Assembly (NCBI RefSeq): GCF_963576545.1
Contig: NW_026870450.1
Coordinates: forward strand, 124,001 to 188,000
DNA length: 64,000 bases
Direction of reading: 5' to 3'
DNA from: Limanda limanda
Lineage: Eukaryota > Chordata > Actinopteri > Pleuronectiformes > Pleuronectidae
Below the pieces are notes generated by a model. The model was not told the origin of the DNA. It ran no database searches and worked only from the letters and a program-made list of their open reading frames with translations. The position numbers were made by a program, and so were the translations under genes. How positions within the stretch are numbered: position 1 is the first letter of the stretch; each line of letters starts with the position of its first letter. This document shows, one piece after another, positions 22,998-35,644 of this stretch.

Positions 22998-25565
22998 GAG
23001 ATATTCTTGAATAACTTTTTTTGTGAAGGTCGGAGAGACTTGCAAGTAGGCTCTACCCCCACTAAATGGGGTAGCGCGCATCGATCGGTACCATCCTTGA
23101 GCTTCTCCGACTTTCGGAAGGGTTAGGGTTAGGGTTAGGGATGAAAGCACATAGGAGAAAGAGATATTCTTGAATAACTTTTTTTGTGAAGGTCGGAGAG
23201 ACTTGCAAGTAGGCTCTACCCCCACTAAATGGGGTAGCGCGCATCGATCGGTACCATCCTTGAGCTTCTCCGACTTTCGGAAGGGTTAGGGTTAGGGTTA
23301 GGGATGAAAGCACATAGGAGAAAGAGATATTCTTGAATAACTTTTTTTGTGAAGGTCGGAGAGACTTGGAAAGTGGTTGCATCTGGACTAATTTGGGTCC
23401 TGCAGATCGATTGGTACCATCCCCGAGCTTGTACGACCTTCGGAAGAGGTCGACCGACGAAATTCCCCCAAATCTGAGGAGATATTCTTGAATAACTTTT
23501 TTTGTGAAGGTCGGAGAGACTCTCAAGTAGGCTCTACCCCCACTAAATGGGGTTGCGCGCATCGATCGGTACCATCCTTGAGCTTCTCCGAGTTTCGGAA
23601 GGGTTAGGGTTAGGGTTAGGGATGAAAGCACATAGGAGAAAGAGATATTCTTGAATAACTTTTTTTGTGAAGGTCGGAGAGACTTGCAAGTAGGCTCTAC
23701 CCCCACTAAATGGGGTAGCGCGCATCGATCGGTACCATCCTTGAGCTTCTCCGACTTTCGGAAGGGTTAGGGTTAGGGTTAGGGATGAAAGCACATAGGA
23801 GAAAGAGATATTCTTGAATAACTTTTTTTGTGAAGGTCGGAGAGACTTGCAAGTAGGCTCTACCCCCACTAAATGGGGTAGTGCGCATCGATCGGTACCA
23901 TCCTTGAGCTTCTCCGACTTTCGGAAGGGTTAGGGTTAGGGTTAGGGATGAAAGCACATAGGAGAAAGAGATATTCTTGAATAACTTTTTTTGTGAAGGT
24001 CGGAGAGACTTGCAAGTAGGCTCTACCCCCACTAAATGGGGTAGCGCGCATCGATCGGTACCATCCTTGAGCTTCTCCGACTTTCGGAAGGGTTAGGGTT
24101 AGGGTTAGGGATGAAAGCACATAGGAGAAAGAGATATTCTTGAATAACTTTTTTTGTGAAGGTCGGAGAGACTTGGAAAGTGGTTGCATCTGGACTAATT
24201 TGGGTCCTGCGGATCGATTGGTACCATCCCCGAGCTTGTACGACCTTCGGAAGAGGTCGACCGACGAAATTCCCCCAAATCTGAGGAGATATTCTTGAAT
24301 AACTTTTTTTGTGAAGGTCGGAGAGACTTGCAAGTAGGCTCTACCCCCACTAAATGGGGTTGCGCGCATCGATCGGTACCATCCTTGAGCTTCTCCGACT
24401 TTCGGAAGGGTTAGGGTTAGGGTTAGGGATGAAAGCACATAGGAGAAAGAGATATTCTTGAATAACTTTTTTTGTGAAGGTCGGAGAGACTTGCAAGTAG
24501 GCTCTACCCCCACTAAATGGGGTAGCGCGCATCGATCGGTACCATCCTTGAGCTTCTCCGACTTTCGGAAGGGTTAGGGTTAGGGTTAGGGATGAAAGCA
24601 CATAGGAGAAAGAGATATTCTTGAATAACTTTTTTTGTGAAGGTCGGAGAGACTTGGAAAGTGGTTGCATCTGGACTAATTTGGGTCCTGCGGATCGATT
24701 GGTACCATCCCCGAGCTTGTACGACCTTCGAAAGAGGTCGACCGACGAAATTCCCCCAAATCTGAGGAGATATTCTTGAATAACTTTTTTTGTGAAGGTC
24801 GGAGAGACTTGCAAGTAGGCTCTACCCCCACTAAATGGGGTTGCGCGCATCGATCGGTACCATCCTTGAGCTTCTCCGACTTTCGGAAGGGTTAGGGTTA
24901 GGGTTAGGGATGAAAGCACATAGGAGAAAGAGATATTCTTGAATAACTTTTTTTGTGAAGGTCGGAGAGACTTGGAAAGTGGTTGCATCTGGACTAATTT
25001 GGGTCCTGCGGATCGATTGGTACCATCCCCGAGCTTGTACGACCTTCGGAAGAGGTCGACCGACGAAATTCCCCCAAATCTGAGGAGATATTCTTGAATA
25101 ACTTTTTTTTTGAAGGTCGGAGAGACTTGCAAGTAGGCTCTACCCCCACTAAATGGGGTTGCGCGCATCGATCGGTACCATCCTTGAGCTTCTCCGACTT
25201 TCGGAAGGGTTAGGGTTAGGGTTAGGGATGAAAGCACATAGGAGAAAGAGATATTCTTGAATAACTTTTTTTGTGAAGGTCGGAGAGACTTGCAAGTAGG
25301 CTCTACCCCCACTAAATGGGGTAGCGCGCATCGATCGGTACCATCCTTGAGCTTCTCCGACTTTCGGAAGGGTTAGGGTTAGGGTTAGGGATGAAAGCAC
25401 ATAGGAGAAAGAGATATTCTTGAATAACTTTTTTTGTGAAGGTCGGAGAGACTTGGAAAGTGGTTGCATCTGGACTAATTTGGGTCCTGCGGATCGATTG
25501 GTACCATCCCCGAGCTTGTACGACCTTCGGAAGAGGTCGACCGACGAAATTCCCCCAAATCTGAG
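22998..25565 (+). repeat. Segment III, copy 2 (16 monomers, 2568 bp)
   Basis: Tandem copy of 20424-22997, shorter by exactly one TTAGGG. All four diagnostic markers are kept. Single differences such as GGCATTACC (copy 1, unit 21881) and TGAATGTCGG (copy 1, unit 22517) are absent here, so few substitutions separate the copies and the duplication is recent. Confidence 0.93.
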
Positions 25566-28500
25566 GAGATATTCTTGAATAACTTTTTTTGTGAAGGTCG
25601 GAGAGACTTGCAAGTAGGCTCTACCCCCACTAAATGGGGTTGCGCGCATCGATCGGTACCATCCTTGAGCTTCTCCGACTTTCGGAAGGGTTAGGGTTAG
25701 GGTTAGGGATGAAAGCACATAGGAGAAAGAGATATTCTTGAATAACTTTTTTTGTGAAGGTCGGAGAGACTTGGAAAGTGGTTGCATCTGGACTAATTTG
25801 GGTCCTGCGGATCGATTGGTACCATCCCCGAGCTTGTACGACCTTCGGAAGAGGTCGACCGACGAAATTCCCCCAAATCTGAGGAGATATTCTTGAATAA
25901 CTTTTTTTTTGAAGGTCGGAGAGACTTGCAAGTAGGCTCTACCCCCACTAAATGGGGTTGCGCACATCGATCGGTACCATCCTTGAGCTTCTCCGACTTT
26001 CGGAAGGGTTAGGGTTAGGGTTAGGGATGAAAGCACATAGGAGAAAGAGATATTCTTGAATCACTTTTTTTGTGAAGGTCGGAGAGACTTGGAAAGTGGT
26101 TGCATCTGGACTAATTTGGGTCCTGCGGATCGATTGGTACCATCCCCGAGCTTGTACGACCTTCGGAAGAGGTCGACCGACGAAATTCCCCCAAATCTGA
26201 GGAGATATTCTTGAATAACTTTTTTTTTGAAGGTCGGAGAGACTTGCAAGTAGGCTCTACCCCCACTAAATGGGGTTGCGCGCATCGATCGGTACCATCC
26301 TTGAGCTTCTCCGACTTTCGGAAGGGTTAGGGTTAGGGTTAGGGATGAAAGCACATAGGAGAAAGAGATATTCTTGAATAACTTTTTTTGTGAAGGTCGG
26401 AGAGACTTGCAAGTAGGCTCTACCCCCACTAAATGGGGTAGCGCGCATTAATCGGTACCATCCTTGAGCTTCTCCGACTTTCGGAAGGGTTAGGGTTAGG
26501 GTTAGGGATGAAAGCACATAGGAGAAAGAGATATTCTTGAATAACTTTTTTTGTGAAGGTCGGAGAGACTTGGAAAGTGGTTGCATCTGGACTAATTTGG
26601 GTCCTGCGGATCGATTGGTACCATCCCCGAGCTTGTACGACCTTCGGAAGAGGTCGACCGACGAAATTCCCCCAAATCTGAGGAGATATTCTTGAATAAC
26701 TTTTTTTGTGAAGGTCGGAGAGACTTGCAAGTAGGCTCTACCCCCACTAAATGGGGTTGCGCGCATCGATCGGTACCATCCTTGAGCTTCTCCGACTTTC
26801 GGAAGGGTTAGGGTTAGGGTTAGGGATGAAAGCACATAGGAGAAAGAGATATTCTTGAATAACTTTTTTTGTGAAGGTCGGAGAGACTTGGAAAGTGGTT
26901 GCATCTGGACTAATTTGGGTCCTGCGGATCGATTGGTACCATCCCCGAGCTTGTACGACCTTCGGAAGAGGTCGACCGACGAAATTCCCCCAAATCTGAG
27001 GAGATATTCTTGAATAACTTTTTTTGTGAAGGTCGGAGAGACTTGCAAGTAGGCTCTACCCCCACTAAATGGGGTTGCGCGCATCGATCGGTACCATCCT
27101 TGAGCTTCTCCGACTTTCGGAAGGGTTAGGGTTAGGGTTAGGGATGAAAGCACATAGGAGAAAGAGATATTCTTGAATAACTTTTTTTGTGAAGGTCGGA
27201 GAGACTTGGAAAGTGGTTGCATCTGGACTAATTTGGGTCCTGCGGATCGATTGGTACCATCCCCGAGCTTGTACGACCTTCGAAAGAGGTCGACCGACGA
27301 AATTCCCCCAAATCTGAGGAGATATTCTTGAATAACTTTTTTTTTGAAGGTCGGAGAGACTTGCAAGTAGGCTCTACCCCCACTAAATGGGGTTGCGCAC
27401 ATCGATCGGTACCATCCTTGAGCTTCTCCGACTTTCGGAAGGGTTAGGGTTAGGGTTAGGGATGAAAGCACATAGGAGAAAGAGATATTCTTGAATAACT
27501 TTTTTTGTGAAGGTCGGAGAGACTTGGAAAGTGGTTGCATCTGGACTAATTTGGGTCCTGCGGATCGATTGGTACCATCCCCGAGCTTGTACGACCTTCG
27601 GAAGAGGTCGACCGACGAAATTCCCCCAAATCTGAGGAGATATTCTTGAATAACTTTTTTTTTGAAGGTCGGAGAGACTTGCAAGTAGGCTCTACCCCCA
27701 CTAAATGGGGTTGCGCGCATCGATCGGTACCATCCTTGAGCTTCTCCGACTTTCGGAAGGGTTAGGGTTAGGGTTAGGGATGAAAGCACATAGGAGAAAG
27801 AGATATTCTTGAATAACTTTTTTTGTGAAGGTCGGAGAGACTTGCAAGTAGGCTCTACCCCCACTAAATGGGGTAGCGCGCATCCATCGGTACCATCCTT
27901 GAGCTTCTCCGACTTTCGGAAGGGTTAGGGTTAGGGTTAGGGATGAAAGCACATAGGAGAAAGAGATATTCTTGAATAACTTTTTTTGTGAAGGTCGGAG
28001 AGACTTGGAAAGTGGTTGCATCTGGACTAATTTGGGTCCTGCGGATCGATTGGTACCATCCCCGAGCTTGTACGACCTTCGGAAGAGGTCGACCGACGAA
28101 ATTCCCCCAAATCTGAGGAGATATTCTTGAATAACTTTTTTTGTGAAGGTCGGAGAGACTTGCAAGTAGGCTCTACCCCCACTAAATGGGGTTGCGCGCA
28201 TCGATCGGTACCATCCTTGAGCTTCTCCGACTTTCGGAAGGGTTAGGGTTAGGGTTAGGGATGAAAGCACATAGGAGAAAGAGATATTCTTGAATAACTT
28301 TTTTTGTGAAGGTCGGAGAGACTTGGAAAGTGGTTGCATCTGGACAAATTTGGGTCCTGCGGATCGATTGGTACCATCCCCGAGCTTGTACGACCTTCGG
28401 AAGAGGTCGACCGACGAAATTCCCCCAAATCTGAGGAGATATTCTTGAATAACTTTTTTTTTGAAGGTCGGAGAGACTTGCAAGTAGGCTCTACCCCCAC

Positions 28501-30530
28501 TAAATGGGGTTGCGCGCATCGATCGGTACCATCCTTGAGCTTCTCCGACTTTCGGAAGGGTTAGGGTTAGGGTTAGGGATGAAAGCACATAGGAGAAAGA
28601 GATATTCTTGAATAACTTTTTTTGTGAAGGTCGGAAAGACTTGCAAGTAGGCTCTACCCCCACTAAATGGGGTAGCGCGCATCGATCGGTACCATCCTTG
28701 AGCTTCTCCGACTTTCGGAAGGGTTAGGGTTAGGGTTAGGGATGAAAGCACATAGGAGAAAGAGATATTCTTGAATAACTTTTTTTGTGAAGGTCGGAGA
28801 GACTTGGAAAGTGGTTGCATCTGGACTAATTTGGGTCCTGCGGATCGATTGGTACCATCCCCGAGCTTGTACGACCTTCGGAAGAGGTCGACCGACGAAA
28901 TTCCCCCAAATCTGAGGAGATATTCTTGAATAACTTTTTTTGTGAAGGTCGGAGAGACTTGCAAGTAGGCTCTACCCCCACTAAATGGGGTAGCGCGCAT
29001 CGATCGGTACCATCCTTGAGCTTCTCCGACTTTCGGAAGGGTTAGGGTTAGGGTTAGGGATGAAAGCACATAGGAGAAAGAGATATTCTTGAATAACTTT
29101 TTTTGTGAAGGTCGGAGAGACTTGCAAGTAGGCTCTACCCCCACTAAATGGGGTAGCGCGCATCGATCGGTACCATCCTTGAGCTTCTCCGACTTTCGGA
29201 AGGGTTAGGGTTAGGGTTAGGGATGAAAGCACATAGGAGAAAGAGATATTCTTGAATAACTTTTTTTGTGAAGGTCGGAAAGACTTGGAAAGTGGTTGCA
29301 TCTGGACTAATTTGGGTCCTGCGGATCGATTGGTACCATCCCCGAGCTTGTACGACCTTTGGAAGAGGTCGACCGACGAAATTCCCCCAAATCTGAGGAG
29401 ATATTCTTGAATAACTTTTTTTGTGAAGGTCGGAGAGACTCTCAAGTAGGCTCTACCCCCACTAAATGGGGTTGCGCGCATCGATCGGTACCATCCTTGA
29501 GCTTCTCCGAGTTTCGGAAGGGTTAGGGTTAGGGTTAGGGATGAAAGCACATAGGAGAAAGAGATATTCTTGAATAACTTTTTTTGTGAAGGTCGGAGAG
29601 ACTTGCAAGTAGGCTCTACCCCCACTAAATGGGGTAGCGCGCATCGATCGGTACCATCCTTGAGCTTCTCCGACTTTCGGAAGGGTTAGGGTTAGGGTTA
29701 GGGATGAAAGCACATAGGAGAAAGAGATATTCTTGAATAACTTTTTTTGTGAAGGTCGGAGAGACTTGCAAGTAGGCTCTACCCCCACTAAATGGGGTAG
29801 TGCGCATCGATCGGTACCATCCTTGAGCTTCTCCGACTTTCGGAAGGGTTAGGGTTAGGGTTAGGGATGAAAGCACATAGGAGAAAGAGATATTCTTGAA
29901 TAACTTTTTTTGTGAAGGTCGGAGAGACTTGCAAGTAGGCTCTACCCCCACTAAATGGGGTAGCGCGCATCGATCGGTACCATCCTTGAGCTTCTCCGAC
30001 TTTCGGAAGGGTTAGGGTTAGGGTTAGGGATGAAAGCACATAGGAGAAAGAGATATTCTTGAATAACTTTTTTTGTGAAGGTCGGAGAGACTTGGAAAGT
30101 GGTTGCATCTGGACTAATTTGGGTCCTGCGGATCGTTTGGTACCATCCCCGAGCTTGTACGACCTTCGGAAGAGGTCGACCGACGAAATTCCCCCAAATC
30201 TGAGGAGATATTCTTGAATAACTTTTTTTGTGAAGGTCGGAGAGACTTGCAAGTAGGCTCTACCCCCACTAAATGGGGTTGCGCGCATCGATCGGTACCA
30301 TCCTTGAGCTTCTCCGACTTTCGGAAGGGTTAGGGTTAGGGTTAGGGATGAAAGCACATAGGAGAAAGAGATATTCTTGAATAACTTTTTTTGTGAAGGT
30401 CGGAGAGACTTGCAAGTAGGCTCTACCCCCACTAAATGGGGTAGCGCGCATCGATCGGTACCATCCTTGAGCTTCTCCGACTTTCGGAAGGGTTAGGGTT
30501 AGGGTTAGGGATGAAAGCACATAGGAGAAA
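25411..30530 (+). repeat. Segment IV, copy 1 (32 monomers, 5120 bp)
   Basis: Diagnostic markers are TTGAATCAC, a rare change inside the conserved front box, in the B at 26047; GCATTAATCGG in the A1 at 26365; CGAAAGAGG at 27164; GCATCCATCGG at 27800; GGAAAGAC at 28599; and GATCGTTTGG at 30050. Its second half (27637-30530) is related to 19144-21880, and so to Segments II and III. It has a private CTGGACAAATTTGG change at 28281-28435. Confidence 0.93.
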
Positions 30531-33500
30531 GAGATATTCTTGAATAACTTTTTTTGTGAAGGTCGGAGAGACTTGGAAAGTGGTTGCATCTGGACTAATT
30601 TGGGTCCTGCGGATCGATTGGTACCATCCCCGAGCTTGTACGACCTTCGGAAGAGGTCGACCGACGAAATTCCCCCAAATCTGAGGAGATATTCTTGAAT
30701 AACTTTTTTTTTGAAGGTCGGAGAGACTTGCAAGTAGGCTCTACCCCCACTAAATGGGGTTGCGCACATCGATCGGTACCATCCTTGAGCTTCTCCGACT
30801 TTCGGAAGGGTTAGGGTTAGGGTTAGGGATGAAAGCACATAGGAGAAAGAGATATTCTTGAATAACTTTTTTTGTGAAGGTCGGAGAGACTTGGAAAGTG
30901 GTTGCATCTGGACTAATTTGGGTCCTGCGGATCGATTGGTACCATCCCCGAGCTTGTACGACCTTCGGAAGAGGTCGACCGACGAAATTCCCCCAAATCT
31001 GAGGAGATATTCTTGAATAACTTTTTTTTTGAAGGTCGGAGAGACTTGCAAGTAGGCTCTACCCCCACTAAATGGGGTTGCGCACATCGATCGGTACCAT
31101 CCTTGAGCTTCTCCGACTTTCGGAAGGGTTAGGGTTAGGGTTAGGGATGAAAGCACATAGGAGAAAGAGATATTCTTGAATCACTTTTTTTGTGAAGGTC
31201 GGAGAGACTTGGAAAGTGGTTGCATCTGGACTAATTTGGGTCCTGCGGATCGATTGGTACCATCCCCGAGCTTGTACGACCTTCGGAAGAGGTCGACCGA
31301 CGAAATTCCCCCAAATCTGAGGAGATATTCTTGAATAACTTTTTTTTTGAAGGTCGGAGAGACTTGCAAGTAGGCTCTACCCCCACTAAATGGGGTTGCG
31401 CGCATCGATCGGTACCATCCTTGAGCTTCTCCGACTTTCGGAAGGGTTAGGGTTAGGGTTAGGGATGAAAGCACATAGGAGAAAGAGATATTCTTGAATA
31501 ACTTTTTTTGTGAAGGTCGGAGAGACTTGGAAGTAGGCTCTACCCCCACTAAATGGGGTAGCGCGCATTAATCGGTACCATCCTTGAGCTTCTCCGACTT
31601 TCGGAAGGGTTAGGGTTAGGGTTAGGGATGAAAGCACATAGGAGAAAGAGATATTCTTGAATAACTTTTTTTGTGAAGGTCGGAGAGACTTGGAAAGTGG
31701 TTGCATCTGGACTAATTTGGGTCCTGCGGATCGATTGGTACCATCCCCGAGCTTGTACGACCTTCGGAAGAGGTCGACCGACGAAATTCCCCCAAATCTG
31801 AGGAGATATTCTTGAATAACTTTTTTTGTGAAGGTCGGAGAGACTTGCAAGTAGGCTCTACCCCCACTAAATGGGGTTGCGCGCATCGATCGGTACCATC
31901 CTTGAGCTTCTCCGACTTTCGGAAGGGTTAGGGTTAGGGTTAGGGATGAAAGCACATAGGAGAAAGAGATATTCTTGAATAACTTTTTTTGTGAAGGTCG
32001 GAGAGACTTGGAAAGTGGTTGCATCTGGACTAATTTGGGTCCTGCGGATCGATTGGTACCATCCCCGAGCTTGTACGACCTTCGGAAGAGGTCGACCGAC
32101 GAAATTCCCCCAAATCTGAGGAGATATTCTTGAATAACTTTTTTTGTGAAGGTCGGAGAGACTTGCAAGTAGGCTCTACCCCCACTAAATGGGGTTGCGC
32201 GCATCGATCGGTACCATCCTTGAGCTTCTCCGACTTTCGGAAGGGTTAGGGTTAGGGTTAGGGATGAAAGCACATAGGAGAAAGAGATATTCTTGAATAA
32301 CTTTTTTTGTGAAGGTCGGAGAGACTTGGAAAGTGGTTGCATCTGGACTAATTTGGGTCCTGCGGATCGATTGGTACCATCCCCGAGCTTGTACGACCTT
32401 CGAAAGAGGTCGACCGACGAAATTCCCCCAAATCTGAGGAGATATTCTTGAATAACTTTTTTTTTGAAGGTCGGAGAGACTTGCAAGTAGGCTCTACCCC
32501 CACTAAATGGGGTTGCGCACATCGATCGGTACCATCCTTGAGCTTCTCCGACTTTCGGAAGGGTTAGGGTTAGGGTTAGGGATGAAAGCACATAGGAGAA
32601 AGAGATATTCTTGAATAACTTTTTTTGTGAAGGTCGGAGAGACTTGGAAAGTGGTTGCATCTGGACTAATTTGGGTCCTGCGGATCGATTGGTACCATCC
32701 CCGAGCTTGTACGACCTTCGGAAGAGGTCGACCGACGAAATTCCCCCAAATCTGAGGAGATATTCTTGAATAACTTTTTTTTTGAAGGTCGGAGAGACTT
32801 GCAAGTAGGCTCTACCCCCACTAAATGGGGTTGCGCGCATCGATCGGTACCATCCTTGAGCTTCTCCGACTTTCGGAAGGGTTAGGGTTAGGGTTAGGGA
32901 TGAAAGCACATAGGAGAAAGAGATATTCTTGAATAACTTTTTTTGTGAAGGTCGGAGAGACTTGCAAGTAGGCTCTACCCCCACTAAATGGGGTAGCGCG
33001 CATCCATCGGTACCATCCTTGAGCTTCTCCGACTTTCGGAAGGGTTAGGGTTAGGGTTAGGGATGAAAGCACATAGGAGAAAGAGATATTCTTGAATAAC
33101 TTTTTTTGTGAAGGTCGGAGAGACTTGGAAAGTGGTTGCATCTGGACTAATTTGGGTCCTGCGGATCGATTGGTACCATCCCCGAGCTTGTACGACCTTC
33201 GGAAGAGGTCGACCGACGAAATTCCCCCAAATCTGAGGAGATATTCTTGAATAACTTTTTTTGTGAAGGTCGGAGAGACTTGCAAGTAGGCTCTACCCCC
33301 ACTAAATGGGGTTGCGCGCATCGATCGGTACCATCCTTGAGCTTCTCCGACTTTCGGAAGGGTTAGGGTTAGGGTTAGGGATGAAAGCACATAGGAGAAA
33401 GAGATATTCTTGAATAACTTTTTTTGTGAAGGTCGGAGAGACTTGGAAAGTGGTTGCATCTGGACTAATTTGGGTCCTGCGGATCGATTGGTACCATCCC

Positions 33501-35644
33501 CGAGCTTGTACGACCTTCGGAAGAGGTCGACCGACGAAATTCCCCCAAATCTGAGGAGATATTCTTGAATAACTTTTTTTTTGAAGGTCGGAGAGACTTG
33601 CAAGTAGGCTCTACCCCCACTAAATGGGGTTGCGCGCATCGATCGGTACCATCCTTGAGCTTCTCCGACTTTCGGAAGGGTTAGGGTTAGGGTTAGGGAT
33701 GAAAGCACATAGGAGAAAGAGATATTCTTGAATAACTTTTTTTGTGAAGGTCGGAAAGACTTGCAAGTAGGCTCTACCCCCACTAAATGGGGTAGCGCGC
33801 ATCGATCGGTACCATCCTTGAGCTTCTCCGACTTTCGGAAGGGTTAGGGTTAGGGTTAGGGATGAAAGCACATAGGAGAAAGAGATATTCTTGAATAACT
33901 TTTTTTGTGAAGGTCGGAGAGACTTGGAAAGTGGTTGCATCTGGACTAATTTGGGTCCTGCGGATCGATTGGTACCATCCCCGAGCTTGTACGACCTTCG
34001 GAAGAGGTCGACCGACGAAATTCCCCCAAATCTGAGGAGATATTCTTGAATAACTTTTTTTGTGAAGGTCGGAGAGACTTGCAAGTAGGCTCTACCCCCA
34101 CTAAATGGGGTAGCGCGCATCGATCGGTACCATCCTTGAGCTTCTCCGACTTTCGGAAGGGTTAGGGTTAGGGATGAAAGCACATAGGAGAAAGAGATAT
34201 TCTTGAATAACTTTTTTTGTGAAGGTCGGAGAGACTTGCAAGTAGGCTCTACCCCCACTAAATGGGGTAGCGCGCATCGATCGGTACCATCCTTGAGCTT
34301 CTCCGACTTTCGGAAGGGTTAGGGTTAGGGTTAGGGATGAAAGCACATAGGAGAAAGAGATATTCTTGAATAACTTTTTTTGTGAAGGTCGGAAAGACTT
34401 GGAAAGTGGTTGCATCTGGACTAATTTGGGTCCTGCGGATCGATTGGTACCATCCCCGAGCTTGTACGACCTTTGGAAGAGGTCGACCGACGAAATTCCC
34501 CCAAATCTGAGGAGATATTCTTGAATAACTTTTTTTGTGAAGGTCGGAGAGACTCTCAAGTAGGCTCTACCCCCACTAAATGGGGTTGCGCGCATCGATC
34601 GGTACCATCCTTGAGCTTCTCCGAGTTTCGGAAGGGTTAGGGTTAGGGTTAGGGATGAAAGCACATAGGAGAAAGAGATATTCTTGAATAACTTTTTTTG
34701 TGAAGGTCGGAGAGACTTGCAAGTAGGCTCTACCCCCACTAAATGGGGTAGCGCGCATCGATCGGTACCATCCTTGAGCTTCTCCGACTTTCGGAAGGGT
34801 TAGGGTTAGGGTTAGGGATGAAAGCACATAGGAGAAAGAGATATTCTTGAATAACTTTTTTTGTGAAGGTCGGAGAGACTTGCAAGTAGGCTCTACCCCC
34901 ACTAAATGGGGTAGTGCGCATCGATCGGTACCATCCTTGAGCTTCTCCGACTTTCGGAAGGGTTAGGGTTAGGGTTAGGGATGAAAGCACATAGGAGAAA
35001 GAGATATTCTTGAATAACTTTTTTTGTGAAGGTCGGAGAGACTTGCAAGTAGGCTCTACCCCCACTAAATGGGGTAGCGCGCATCGATCGGTACCATCCT
35101 TGAGCTTCTCCGACTTTCGGAAGGGTTAGGGTTAGGGTTAGGGATGAAAGCACATAGGAGAAAGAGATATTCTTGAATAACTTTTTTTGTGAAGGTCGGA
35201 GAGACTTGGAAAGTGGTTGCATCTGGACTAATTTGGGTCCTGCGGATCGTTTGGTACCATCCCCGAGCTTGTACGACCTTCGGAAGAGGTCGACCGACGA
35301 AATTCCCCCAAATCTGAGGAGATATTCTTGAATAACTTTTTTTGTGAAGGTCGGAGAGACTTGCAAGTAGGCTCTACCCCCACTAAATGGGGTTGCGCGC
35401 ATCGATCGGTACCATCCTTGAGCTTCTCCGACTTTCGGAAGGGTTAGGGTTAGGGTTAGGGATGAAAGCACATAGGAGAAAGAGATATTCTTGAATAACT
35501 TTTTTTGTGAAGGTCGGAGAGACTTGCAAGTAGGCTCTACCCCCACTAAATGGGGTAGCGCGCATCGATCGGTACCATCCTTGAGCTTCTCCGACTTTCG
35601 GAAGGGTTAGGGTTAGGGTTAGGGATGAAAGCACATAGGAGAAA
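30531..35644 (+). repeat. Segment IV, copy 2 (32 monomers, 5114 bp)
   Basis: Tandem copy of 25411-30530 with every listed marker at +5120, then +5114 after an n=2 tract at 34037-34193. One early A2 (30686) differs by carrying T9 and GCGCACATC. A private GGAAGTAGG change lies in the A1 at 31485. Confidence 0.93.

Noticed and set aside
28334..28564. Plus-strand open frame of 76 codons
   Set aside because: It exists only because a single T-to-A change in one B monomer (CTGGACAAATTTGG) removes a TAA stop. The same position is a stop in other B monomers.
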